Program-made: the position numbers and the translations under genes
Shown: piece by piece, positions 56,696 to 63,416 of the stretch
Layout: every line of letters begins with the position of its first letter
How positions within the stretch are numbered: position 1 is the first letter of the stretch
Assembly: GCA_013373015.1 (NCBI GenBank)
Contig: JABXIQ010000002.1
Coordinates: 1-64,000 of the forward strand
Direction of reading: 5' to 3'
Origin: Kangiellaceae bacterium
GTDB taxonomy: Bacteria > Pseudomonadota > Gammaproteobacteria > Enterobacterales > Kangiellaceae
Length of the DNA stretch: 64,000 bases
The notes under the pieces: model-generated
What the model saw: the letters and a program-made list of their open reading frames with translations, nothing else
Told to the model about the DNA's origin: nothing
Databases searched by the model: none

Positions 56696-58534
56696 TTAGT
56701 TTACTGGGATGATATTACCTTGATTATACTGTCCCCATGCTAATTGACGTACGATGTTGCCATCACGATCCATAAACAATATGCCTGACAGCCCATCAAT
56801 TGAGTAATCAGACATTGCTGATAATTGAGATAATTCAGGCATCAGTAAATAGGCATCATGGCCTAAGGCAAAAAAGCGTGCCATAGCATTGGTTGAATTA
56901 GGGATCAGCTTACTGAAGCTCGATTTGGTCGCACGAATGTTGCTAGTGCTACCAATCATCCAGGGCGCATCTGTGAACATGATACCTTCAAGATCATTAT
57001 CACGAGTACGACTACTGCTACCGTTGTAGATAGTTGATGTAGCGTAAACTGGTAAATTGTAAGCGTAATAATAGTTCAAGTAAGGTTTTATGATGCGTGC
57101 TTCTTTAGCTTTGGCGACCATAAAAATAAAATCAGCATTTGAGCTACCTTGACCAGAAGACTCAATCGGCACGTTCAATAAATTCTGTAGCTCTGAGGTG
57201 CGCTTTTCTGAGCGATCAGCTCCTAACATCCCCATGATTGCAGATTTAGGATTTTGCCCATTCGACATATCGGCAATTTTGACTATTGAACCGCCAAGGC
57301 TTTGAAATTCTTCAATAAATGCTTTAGTGGCACGTTCTCCAACACTGTTATCAGCGTTAATTATAAAGGCTCGATTTTGGTTTTTGCGCATAGCATATTG
57401 CGCAATTTGTCGAGCTTCATCTTCAATGGGTAAGCCAAATTGGTAAAAGTTTGAAGGGCCATACGCATTCTCTAAGCGATTTAGCGCTAATGTAGGGATT
57501 GGTAGGTTGCGATAGGTGGCAATATCGTCAATATTGCGTTTGGTCAATGGGCCAACCACAAAATCAACCCCTTCATCCATGGCGCGACGATAAAGAGTAT
57601 CCATTGAGTCGCCAGCAGCGCTGTCGTAAACAACGATATCGGCTGTTTCGGACGAACTATTACCTTTTTCATAATGAGCTGCTAAGAAACCATCGCGAAT
57701 GACAGAGCCAACAGCCGCCAAACGACCTGACAGAGGCACAAATAAAGCAACTTTAGTTGGCGCTATCATATCAATCTCGCCTAATTGCTGGATTTGTTGA
57801 TTGACGTAATTTATCGCTGGATGGCCAACATAGAGTTCTTGCCAGTCTTTCATGGCTCCAGACAAACTGCGCGGGTTGCGTGCGTAGCGATGTTGAATGA
57901 TCGCCATGTCTAACCAACCTAATTCTTTATTGGTACGGGCGCGCTCACGTTTTAATTCAATTGCTCCTGCAGGAGATTGCATGAGTTCTTGCCATGCTTT
58001 TTCATGCTGCTGAGTCACTTGCGCGACACTTTCAAATAAATCATCTGCATTGATACGCTGTACTGCAGCATCAGCAAGACGGTTGTTGGCGGCAAGTGCA
58101 TCGGCCATTAATACTTGGTAATGAGCATTCCAACGCATACTGTGTGAATCTGGGTTAGAGACAGCTTGTAACGAACGAATAGCTTCAAAAGCTTTTTTCT
58201 GCTTGAGTGCAGATTCGCCCATTAACATATAGTAAGCATCGCGATCAGAAAGAGGCAGTTGAGTTGGCTGGAAACTGCGTAGAACATTGTAGGCTTCAGC
58301 AAAGCGCTGTTGGCTGGCGTAAGCCGCTGCAGCTTGTAGTTTATATGGAGCTTGCGCGCTTCCATCACGTTTGCTGGCTTCTGATAAATAATAGTCAGCA
58401 CTGCGAGCACTGTTGTTTCCATACACTGACTCGCTTTGGCGAGGACTGGTTCGAGGCTGAGTGGTGATACAAGAAGCCAAGAAAAGAACACTAAAACCTA
58501 ATAATAAGTTCTTGTTTATGCGCATTTTTGTCAT
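56696..58534 (-). CDS. lpoA: Penicillin-binding protein activator LpoA
   Basis: An outer-membrane lipoprotein that stimulates PBP1A. About 612 residues from ATG 58534 (GGA nearby; the track ATG at 58549 has no ribosome site). Lipobox LASC, an N-terminal helical TPR-like domain (about 30-230), and a C-terminal type I periplasmic-binding fold (about 245-600, starting VALFVPLSGRLAAVG). It is divergent from rsmI. Confidence 0.94.
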   Translation of the reverse strand: MTKMRINKNLLLGFSVLFLASCITTQPRTSPRQSESVYGNNSARSADYYLSEASKRDGSAQAPYKLQAAAAYASQQRFAEAYNVLRSFQPTQLPLSDRDAYYMLMGESALKQKKAFEAIRSLQAVSNPDSHSMRWNAHYQVLMADALAANNRLADAAVQRINADDLFESVAQVTQQHEKAWQELMQSPAGAIELKRERARTNKELGWLDMAIIQHRYARNPRSLSGAMKDWQELYVGHPAINYVNQQIQQLGEIDMIAPTKVALFVPLSGRLAAVGSVIRDGFLAAHYEKGNSSSETADIVVYDSAAGDSMDTLYRRAMDEGVDFVVGPLTKRNIDDIATYRNLPIPTLALNRLENAYGPSNFYQFGLPIEDEARQIAQYAMRKNQNRAFIINADNSVGERATKAFIEEFQSLGGSIVKIADMSNGQNPKSAIMGMLGADRSEKRTSELQNLLNVPIESSGQGSSNADFIFMVAKAKEARIIKPYLNYYYAYNLPVYATSTIYNGSSSRTRDNDLEGIMFTDAPWMIGSTSNIRATKSSFSKLIPNSTNAMARFFALGHDAYLLMPELSQLSAMSDYSIDGLSGILFMDRDGNIVRQLAWGQYNQGNIIPVN

Positions 58535-58640
58535 AATTCCATTTCTCATAAAATAATTATCAATATTTTAGGCGCTATTGCCGATTTAGGCAAAGCGACT
58601 TGAGCACAAAGCAGGCAAAATAACGCGAGGAAATGCAGAT

Positions 58641-59510
58641 TTGACACAAAATCACAAACCACAAGACGCACATCCATCATCTGGTTGTTTGTTTGTCGTA
58701 GCAACCCCGATTGGTAATTTCGATGATATGTCTGCCAGAGCCATTCAAACTTTACAGCAGGTTGACTTAATCTGCGCTGAAGATACGCGTCATAGCCAGC
58801 GTTTAATGCAATATTTCTCCATCCATACTCCAATGCTATCGCTACATGAGCATAACGAGGAAGCGCGTATTGAACAAATCGCCGATAAGCTAACTGCTGG
58901 ACAGAATATTGCTTTAATTTCTGACGCAGGAACGCCTTTGATCAGTGATCCTGGTTTTAAGTTAGTCAGAGGTTTGCGACAAAAGGGTTTTAAGATTTCT
59001 CCTATACCTGGTGCTAGTGCCATTATCACTGCTCTTTCTGTCGCCGGTTTAGCAACCGATAGTTTTAGCTTTTGGGGCTTTTTGCCTTCCAAAAGTGGTG
59101 CCCGACAGCAAAAGTTTGAGCAATTGGCTGAACATAGTGAAACGTTAGTTTTTTACGAATCATCCCATCGAATTGTGGCTTGTTTGCAGGATTTACAAAG
59201 TGTCATGCCCACTAGAAATATTGTTATCGCCCGCGAGCTGACCAAAACCTTTGAAACCATTTTAAGTGGTCAAGTTGAAGCTGTTTTACAGCAAGTTGAG
59301 CAAGATGGTGATCAACAAAAAGGCGAGTTTGTGTTAATGGTGCAAGGCGCTACTGAGCAGGTTTCAGAAATCAGCAGTGATGCAAAGAAATTACTCAGTG
59401 CGCTGCTGGAGGAATTACCGCCTAATAAAGCTGCTAAGATTGTCGCCAACGTCACAGGCTTGAAGAAAAAAGACCTTTATCAATGGGCTCTAGAACAAAA
59501 AAATACGTAA
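58641..59510 (+). CDS. rsmI: 16S rRNA (cytidine-1402-2'-O)-methyltransferase
   Basis: Methylates C1402 in the decoding centre. The 289-residue tetrapyrrole methylase-like fold has VVATPIGNFDDM, CAEDTRHSQRL and SDAGTPLISDPG. The start is TTG 58641 with GAGG about 10 nt upstream. The nearby ATG is in another frame and soon stops. It is divergent from lpoA, the usual arrangement. Confidence 0.96.
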   Translation: MTQNHKPQDAHPSSGCLFVVATPIGNFDDMSARAIQTLQQVDLICAEDTRHSQRLMQYFSIHTPMLSLHEHNEEARIEQIADKLTAGQNIALISDAGTPLISDPGFKLVRGLRQKGFKISPIPGASAIITALSVAGLATDSFSFWGFLPSKSGARQQKFEQLAEHSETLVFYESSHRIVACLQDLQSVMPTRNIVIARELTKTFETILSGQVEAVLQQVEQDGDQQKGEFVLMVQGATEQVSEISSDAKKLLSALLEELPPNKAAKIVANVTGLKKKDLYQWALEQKNT

Positions 59511-59669
59511 AAGTGTAGCTTTTAGCAAAGTCAGCGCGTCTAAAAGATGTAAGATAAATAAAGTGACTTACTGTAAAGATATAGGAACCAAACTAATCAA
59601 TCTGTATCAAAAGAGTAAGAGCATCCTTAGTAATATAAGGGCTAACTAAAGTCCGATAAGGAGAAAATG

Positions 59670-60188
59670 ATGAAACGAATGATCCCCTACAAAGCATTGA
59701 AGTTATTAAATGTCTCAATATTAAGCACGCTATTGATTCTGCCTTTTACACTAGCTCAAGCAGGCCAAATCAAAGTGGTTTGGAATGATTTTGATGAATA
59801 TACCGATGTTAGACCCTCTAATGAAACCAAAGGTAGTTTCCACAAGCGAGTGAAGAAATATTTAGAAAAATATTTTGCTGAATTAGAGCAACAACTTCCG
59901 GAAAATTATCAACTACAATTGATTATTAAAGATGTCGATCTGGCTGGTGATGTTCGCTACGGTATGCAAGATTTAAGAATTATCAAGCGCATCCACTTTC
60001 CCAAATTTAATTTAGATTACAAACTGTTAGATGCCAATGGTAATATCGTCAGCCAAGATTCCAAGCGGATTAAAGATATGACCTTTTTAGATGGTATTCA
60101 CAGTCGAAGCAAGGATCGAATAAATTTCTATTACGAGAAAAAGCTGCTCGAAGATTGGTTTAATAAGGATTTAGTCGCTAAATTATAG
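59670..60188 (+). CDS. DUF3016 family secreted protein
   Basis: A 172-residue protein with an N-terminal signal peptide (to about QAG) and the family pattern YTDVRPSNETKGSFHKRV, IKDVDLAGDVRYG and LDYKLLDANG. The function is unknown. The second ATG (59670) is chosen because AAGGAG precedes it by 6 nt. It has its own terminator and lies just before rnpB. Confidence 0.82.
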   Translation: MKRMIPYKALKLLNVSILSTLLILPFTLAQAGQIKVVWNDFDEYTDVRPSNETKGSFHKRVKKYLEKYFAELEQQLPENYQLQLIIKDVDLAGDVRYGMQDLRIIKRIHFPKFNLDYKLLDANGNIVSQDSKRIKDMTFLDGIHSRSKDRINFYYEKKLLEDWFNKDLVAKL

Positions 60189-60214
60189 AGAGTTTACGAC
60201 TGTCAAAAATTAAA

Positions 60215-60245
60215 GGTAGGCCATCGATGGCTTGCCTTTTTTTTT
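60215..60245 (+). terminator. Intrinsic terminator of the DUF3016 gene
   Basis: GGTAGGCCAT-CG-ATGGCTTGCC (with wobble pairs) followed by a T9 run, 26 nt after the stop and 23 nt before the RNase P RNA. Confidence 0.88.
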
Positions 60246-60267
60246 GCATTAGCGCAAACTGCGCGCT

Positions 60268-60753
60268 GAAGCTGGCCAGACAGTCGCTGCCTGTCATTTG
60301 ATGGGGGGAGGAAAGTCCGGACTTCACAGAGCAGGGTGCCAGGTAACGCCTGGGCGGCGAAAGCCGACGACAAGTGCAGCAGAAAAAATACCGCCGATGG
60401 CCGGGGAGTTGCCTAAAGTAAAGTTAAGAAACTGACGAGGCAAAACTTAGCGAAAACGCGCAGTTTATAATCATAAATGAGCATTTGAGTTAAGATTTTA
60501 ACGAAGTCAGATCGAAAAATTTGCTTTAGGCAACTTCTCGGCACAGGTAAGGTTGAAATGGTGCGGTAAGAGCGCACCGCATTGCTGGTAACAGTATATG
60601 GCGAGGTAAACTCCACCCGAAGCAAGACCAAATAGGGTTCCGTATGGCGTGGCTCGCGTTGGAACCGGGTAGGTTGCTGGAGCTATCGAGTGATTGATAG
60701 CCTAGACGAATGACTGTCCAAGACAGAATCCGGCTTATCGGCCAGCTTCACTA
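60268..60753 (+). ncRNA. rnpB: RNase P RNA (class A) with greatly enlarged P12
   Basis: The catalytic RNA of tRNA 5' maturation. Conserved blocks match E. coli M1 RNA: GAAGCTGGCCAGACAGTCGC, GGAGGAAAGTCCGGACT, CAGGGTGCCAGGTAACGCCT, GTGCGGTAAGAGCGCACC, TGGTAACAG, AAACTCCACCCG, AGCAAGACCAAATAGG and the 3' end GAATGACTGTCCAAGACAGAATCCGGCTTATCGGCCAGCTTC, where GGCCAGCTTC closes helix P1. It is about 486 nt against 377 in E. coli. The excess is a roughly 142-nt P12 arm (60403-60544) in place of about 15 nt. It is followed by tandem copies of its own 3' end. Confidence 0.96.
60403..60544 (+). repeat. Repeat-like hairpin insertion forming RNase P RNA helix P12
   Basis: The base of the arm pairs GTTGCCTAAAG (60408-60418) with CTTTAGGCAAC (60524-60534), 11 bp perfect. 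Inside lies a smaller dyad element, CTGAC (60432-60436) to GTCAG (60506-60510), with core GCGCAGTTTA-N6-TAAATGAGCATTT. The same core occurs in the mraZ leader (62847-62874), so this looks like a copy of a dispersed hairpin repeat. Confidence 0.75.
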
Positions 60754-61002
60754 TAATTTTGTCATTTACCACGGCACTCGCTTTGGTCGCCCGCGAAAGC
60801 GGGAATCTGACTATGTTTGAAGTCGTCGTTCATCGAATGACTGTCCAAGACGCTTTTCATAAAGAGAAGCGGCTTATCGGCCAGTTTCACTATTATTTTG
60901 TTATTTACCACGGCACTCGCCTTGGTCGCCCGCGAAAGCGGGAATCTGACTATGTTTGAGGTCGTCATTCATCGAATGACTGTCCAAGACGCTTTTCATA
61001 AG
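60707..61002 (+). repeat. Tandem duplication of the rnpB 3' end (2 full units plus a partial)
   Basis: Unit 1 (60707-60833) starts inside rnpB at CGAATGACTGTCCAAGAC and contains the true 3' end. Unit 2 (60834-60972) repeats it with few substitutions and a 12-nt longer segment. A third copy stops after about 30 nt (60973-61002). Each full unit includes the P1-closing CGGCTTATCGGCCAG and a CCCGC-GAAA-GCGGG hairpin. In E. coli a comparable 113-bp repeat starts within the 3' end of rnpB and carries terminators. Confidence 0.9.
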
Positions 61003-61199
61003 ATATATCGGATTAGATTGTAAAAAATTGCCCGTTTTGATACCAAAACGACCAACGGAAATCCCTTTAGGGGCATCGGAATTCCGAGGGATCATGCACT
61101 TTATGGCCGCCTTTACTATGGTATTAGCCGTAAAATCGACACTTCACTTTTTTTACTTTTAGAATCATATTGTTACAATCGAATTCTGGTATTCTTATG

Positions 61200-61901
61200 T
61201 TAGGCGATTACCCAGTGAGGGAGAAAGATGGTAATTAAAGATCCAGTCAGAAATATCGTAAACCAAACCGCTCTTCCTGAAGGTTTTCCTACGCATGCCC
61301 ATGAATCAGAGTTTTGGGAAAGTTTGGGTAGAACTGTTGCCACATTTGGATTTCTAGAAGAAGTATTGCTGAAAGCCATTTTTGCTTTTACTGCTACCAC
61401 GGAGTACAGCGAAGATGAAATTGAAGAGGCATATTCAAAGTGGGTTCCTAAGCTAGAAAGGTCTCTGTCTGATCAACTTGGCTCGTTAATAGATACCTAT
61501 GGAAAGTCTGTTCGCGATAATTTGTCTGCGACAATAGAAAATCTTGATGTCCTACTAAATGACCTTCGTGCCGCATCAAAAATTCGGAATGTTTTGTGTC
61601 ATGGGTCATGGCGTATGCCAGATAGTAACGGGAAGTCAGTTCCGTTTTTTGTAAATCGTCAGAAAGAGATATTTGAAACCCCAATTGATGTTTCTTTTCT
61701 AAATCAGGTTCAGAAGCATGCGGTAGAGTTAACCTGTGCAGTAATTAATACTGTAACCCACATGGGCTGGCAGTTCCCAAGTTGTAACGGAGTGGGTGAA
61801 CCAGTTTGGAGTTAAATATCCAGCAACGTCGCCTAACAAGTGCGGGCACAATCAGCCACTGGCGTGGCTTGGATTCGCTTCGCTCGCCCGTGCCGCAAGC
61901 G
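61200..61901 (+). mobile_element. Single integron gene cassette inserted outside an integron
   Basis: The left junction is G|TTAGGC at 61199/61200 and the right junction G|TTAAAT at 61901/61902. Circularising the 702 bp restores an attC whose outer boxes, GCCTAAC and GTTAGGC, are perfect complements, the hallmark of a cassette cut between G and TT. One ORF in the same orientation fills it. No integrase and no second attC are in the window. The right junction lies on the stop codon of the neighbouring DUF2238 gene, so the target was probably a secondary site G|TTAAAT. Confidence 0.85.
61228..61815 (+). CDS. Cassette-encoded protein with HEPN-like R-X4-H motif
   Basis: A 195-residue, mostly helical cytosolic protein preceded by GGGAG at 8 nt. 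Helices around 27-55 (ESLGRTVATFGFLEEVLLKA) and 70-125 lead to KIRNVLCHGSW. Arg120 and His125 fit the R-X4-6-H motif that marks HEPN ribonuclease domains found in toxins and phage-defence proteins. HEPN assignment is inferred from the motif and helical pattern. It has no antitoxin-like neighbour in the cassette. Such cassette proteins are usually annotated hypothetical. Confidence 0.75.
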   Translation: MVIKDPVRNIVNQTALPEGFPTHAHESEFWESLGRTVATFGFLEEVLLKAIFAFTATTEYSEDEIEEAYSKWVPKLERSLSDQLGSLIDTYGKSVRDNLSATIENLDVLLNDLRAASKIRNVLCHGSWRMPDSNGKSVPFFVNRQKEIFETPIDVSFLNQVQKHAVELTCAVINTVTHMGWQFPSCNGVGEPVWS

Positions 61902-61907
61902 TTAAAT
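61831..61907 (+). other. attC recombination site (59-base element)
   Basis: The R'' box is GCCTAAC (61831-61837) and the R' box GTTAAAT (61901-61907, G from the cassette and TTAAAT from the target). Inner boxes TGCGGGCAC and GTGCCGCA pair with one extrahelical G, as attC sites require on the bottom strand. The centre folds into AGCCAC-TGGC-GTGGCT and a GC-rich arm. 77 bp in total. Confidence 0.9.
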
Positions 61908-62498
61908 AACTTCCAACTGCCTATCATGCCATTTGCTTAATGTTATCAAGGCAATAATGGCTCCTAATAAGGCTAATCCCATATCGGATTGGGTGTCCCA
62001 GACGTATCCTTGTGTACCTAGAAATGCTTCGGCATCTTCGCCTGAAAGTAGGGCTACCCACCATTCTATAAGTTCGTAGAAAGCGCTAAAAGCTAAGCAA
62101 AAACAAATGGTTAGGAAATCCCTCCACCAGTTACCATTAACCACATTGTGTCTGATAAAGACTTCGCGGGCGATGATTGCGGGGATAAAACCTTGGGCAA
62201 AATGGCCAACTTTGTCGTAGTTGTTACGTTCTGAACCCATCCATTCGGCAATGGTGTCGAATAGCGGCACTTCTGCGTAGGTGTAGTGGCCACCGATCAT
62301 CAGAATAACGCAGTGGATCAATATTAGGACGTATGTGAGTTGGGTTAGCCTGAATTTGTGGTAGCTAATTGCCAAAATGATTAAGCCAATAATGGCGGGT
62401 AGAACTTCTAGGAACCAAGTGAACTGATCTTTGGGGTTGATGGCTGACCATAGCAAAACGGCAAAAAATATCGTTAGCCAGATAACTTTTTTGAGCAT
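61902..62498 (-). CDS. DUF2238 (YjdF-like) polytopic membrane protein, copy 2
   Basis: 198 residues from ATG 62498 (GAGG at 5-nt spacing; the track start at 62540 adds a polar leader). About six transmembrane helices with the same motifs as copy 1 at 43513: HYTYAEVP, ERNNYDKVGHF, REVFIR, YELIEWW and LGTQGYVWDTQSDMG. Its stop codon (TTA on plus, 61902-61904) is the right junction of the integron cassette, so insertion kept the reading frame intact. Confidence 0.85.
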   Translation of the reverse strand: MLKKVIWLTIFFAVLLWSAINPKDQFTWFLEVLPAIIGLIILAISYHKFRLTQLTYVLILIHCVILMIGGHYTYAEVPLFDTIAEWMGSERNNYDKVGHFAQGFIPAIIAREVFIRHNVVNGNWWRDFLTICFCLAFSAFYELIEWWVALLSGEDAEAFLGTQGYVWDTQSDMGLALLGAIIALITLSKWHDRQLEVI

Positions 62499-62693
62499 GA
62501 TCACCTCTTCAATTGGTCTTTTTACAATTAAAAGTCTCATAAATCATACCTTAACTTAAAGTAAATTCTAACTTTAATCTCTAATTTTATGATAAATAAG
62601 CAGTTTATTTTTTAATGTTTGTTAGTGCTAACTAACATTCGCTAAGTGTTTGTAAAAAAAGGACATTTTTCACATTTCTCATGCAAATTTGCC

Positions 62694-62722
62694 TTGCAAA
62701 AGTCATCTAAAATTCATATAGT
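62694..62722 (+). promoter_or_regulatory. Promoter of mraZ-rsmH (dcw cluster)
   Basis: TTGCAA (-35), a 17-nt spacer and TATAGT (-10). The -10 overlaps the first MraZ-type repeat, a layout suited to repression. Confidence 0.7.
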
Positions 62723-62765
62723 GTAGAGAAGTGGAGAAAAGTGTCGCAAAGTGGATCGTAGAGGA
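62721..62765 (+). promoter_or_regulatory. Candidate MraZ operator: five GTGK-type repeats at exact 10-bp spacing
   Basis: GTGTAGAGAA GTGGAGAAAA GTGTCGCAAA GTGGATCGTA GAGGATC: five decamers, four starting GTGG/GTGT and a fifth GAGG. MraZ is known to bind short direct repeats one helical turn apart upstream of its own gene; here they cover the start-site region. Confidence 0.75.
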
Positions 62766-62807
62766 TCAATGATGATGAATACGAACACATTGCTTAAAAG
62801 TAAAATT

Positions 62808-62913
62808 ATTGGGTGCCGCTAAGACAAGGCAAACGATAAAGAAAAAGCGCAGTTTAGTTCCCTAAATGAGCATTTTTCTTTTGAGGCTTAACGCAGTATT
62901 AGCAATACCCAGA
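62808..62913 (+). repeat. Long hairpin repeat in the mraZ 5' leader
   Basis: GGGT..GCTAA (62811-62822) pairs with TTAGC..ACCC (62899-62910), enclosing AAAGAAAAAGC / GCATTTTTCTTT and the tip CAGTTTAG-TTCC-CTAAATG. Its core GCGCAGTTTA-N6-TAAATGAGCATTT is also in the rnpB P12 insertion. It is transcribed between the operator and the mraZ start, so it may affect mRNA stability or read-through. Confidence 0.7.
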
Positions 62914-62949
62914 AATTGTTAACGAGTTAAATGGGGTTTAAGAACTAAA

Positions 62950-63405
62950 ATGTTCCGTGGCGCAAATGCAATCAATATGGACGCGAAAGGGCGTATCGCT
63001 ATTCCAGCGAAGTACCGTTCGCGTTTTGCTGATGTTTGCGCAAACCAAATCGTAGTAACCATTGACTTGTTTGACCCATGCCTATTACTTTTCCCGCTAC
63101 CCCACTGGGAACAACTCGAAGCAAAACTCGACACTTTCTCTAACACAGACCCTAATCAACGCCGGGTTAAGCGTATGTTGCTTGGTCATGCTTCTGAGCA
63201 TGAGATTGATAGCAACGGACGTATTTTACTTCCTCCTGTGTTGCGTGAATACGCACAACTTGAAAAAGAATTATTGTTAGCTGGTCAAGGCAAGACCTTC
63301 CAAATTTGGAATGAAGCTAACTGGCACAAGAAAATTGAGGATGATGTGGCGGCATTGACTGATGGGCCTTTGGATACTGAAACCTTACCGGATCTCGCTT
63401 TTTAG
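62950..63405 (+). CDS. mraZ: Transcriptional regulator MraZ
   Basis: First gene of the division and cell-wall cluster and its repressor. The 151-residue protein has two SpoVT/AbrB-like swapped hairpins, each with the D-x-(K/N)-GRI motif ([10 protein letters not shown] near 10 and DSNGRILLP near 88). It is followed after 11 nt by rsmH. Autoregulation is supported by the GTGK repeats over its promoter. Confidence 0.97.
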   Translation: MFRGANAINMDAKGRIAIPAKYRSRFADVCANQIVVTIDLFDPCLLLFPLPHWEQLEAKLDTFSNTDPNQRRVKRMLLGHASEHEIDSNGRILLPPVLREYAQLEKELLLAGQGKTFQIWNEANWHKKIEDDVAALTDGPLDTETLPDLAF

Positions 63406-63416
63406 GATTATCTAAG

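Larger units (their letters stand above)
62499..62949. other. Upstream region of the dcw cluster
   Basis: 451 nt with no ORF. It contains the mraZ promoter (62694-62722), decameric operator repeats (62721-62765) and a long hairpin repeat in the leader (62808-62913). The distal part near 62541-62690 is AT-rich and unassigned. Confidence 0.7.

Noticed and set aside
60413-60631. ORF within RNase P RNA
   Set aside because: The region is a structural RNA with clear conserved motifs; the frame is accidental.
60759-60968. Short ORFs on both strands in the rnpB tandem repeats (also 60901-61095), with near-identical peptides
   Set aside because: The peptide similarity simply follows from the DNA duplication. 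No ribosome sites and no family.
60707-61002. Possible CRISPR array
   Set aside because: Units are about 130 bp, near-identical throughout and derived from rnpB. There are no short repeats with variable spacers and no cas genes.
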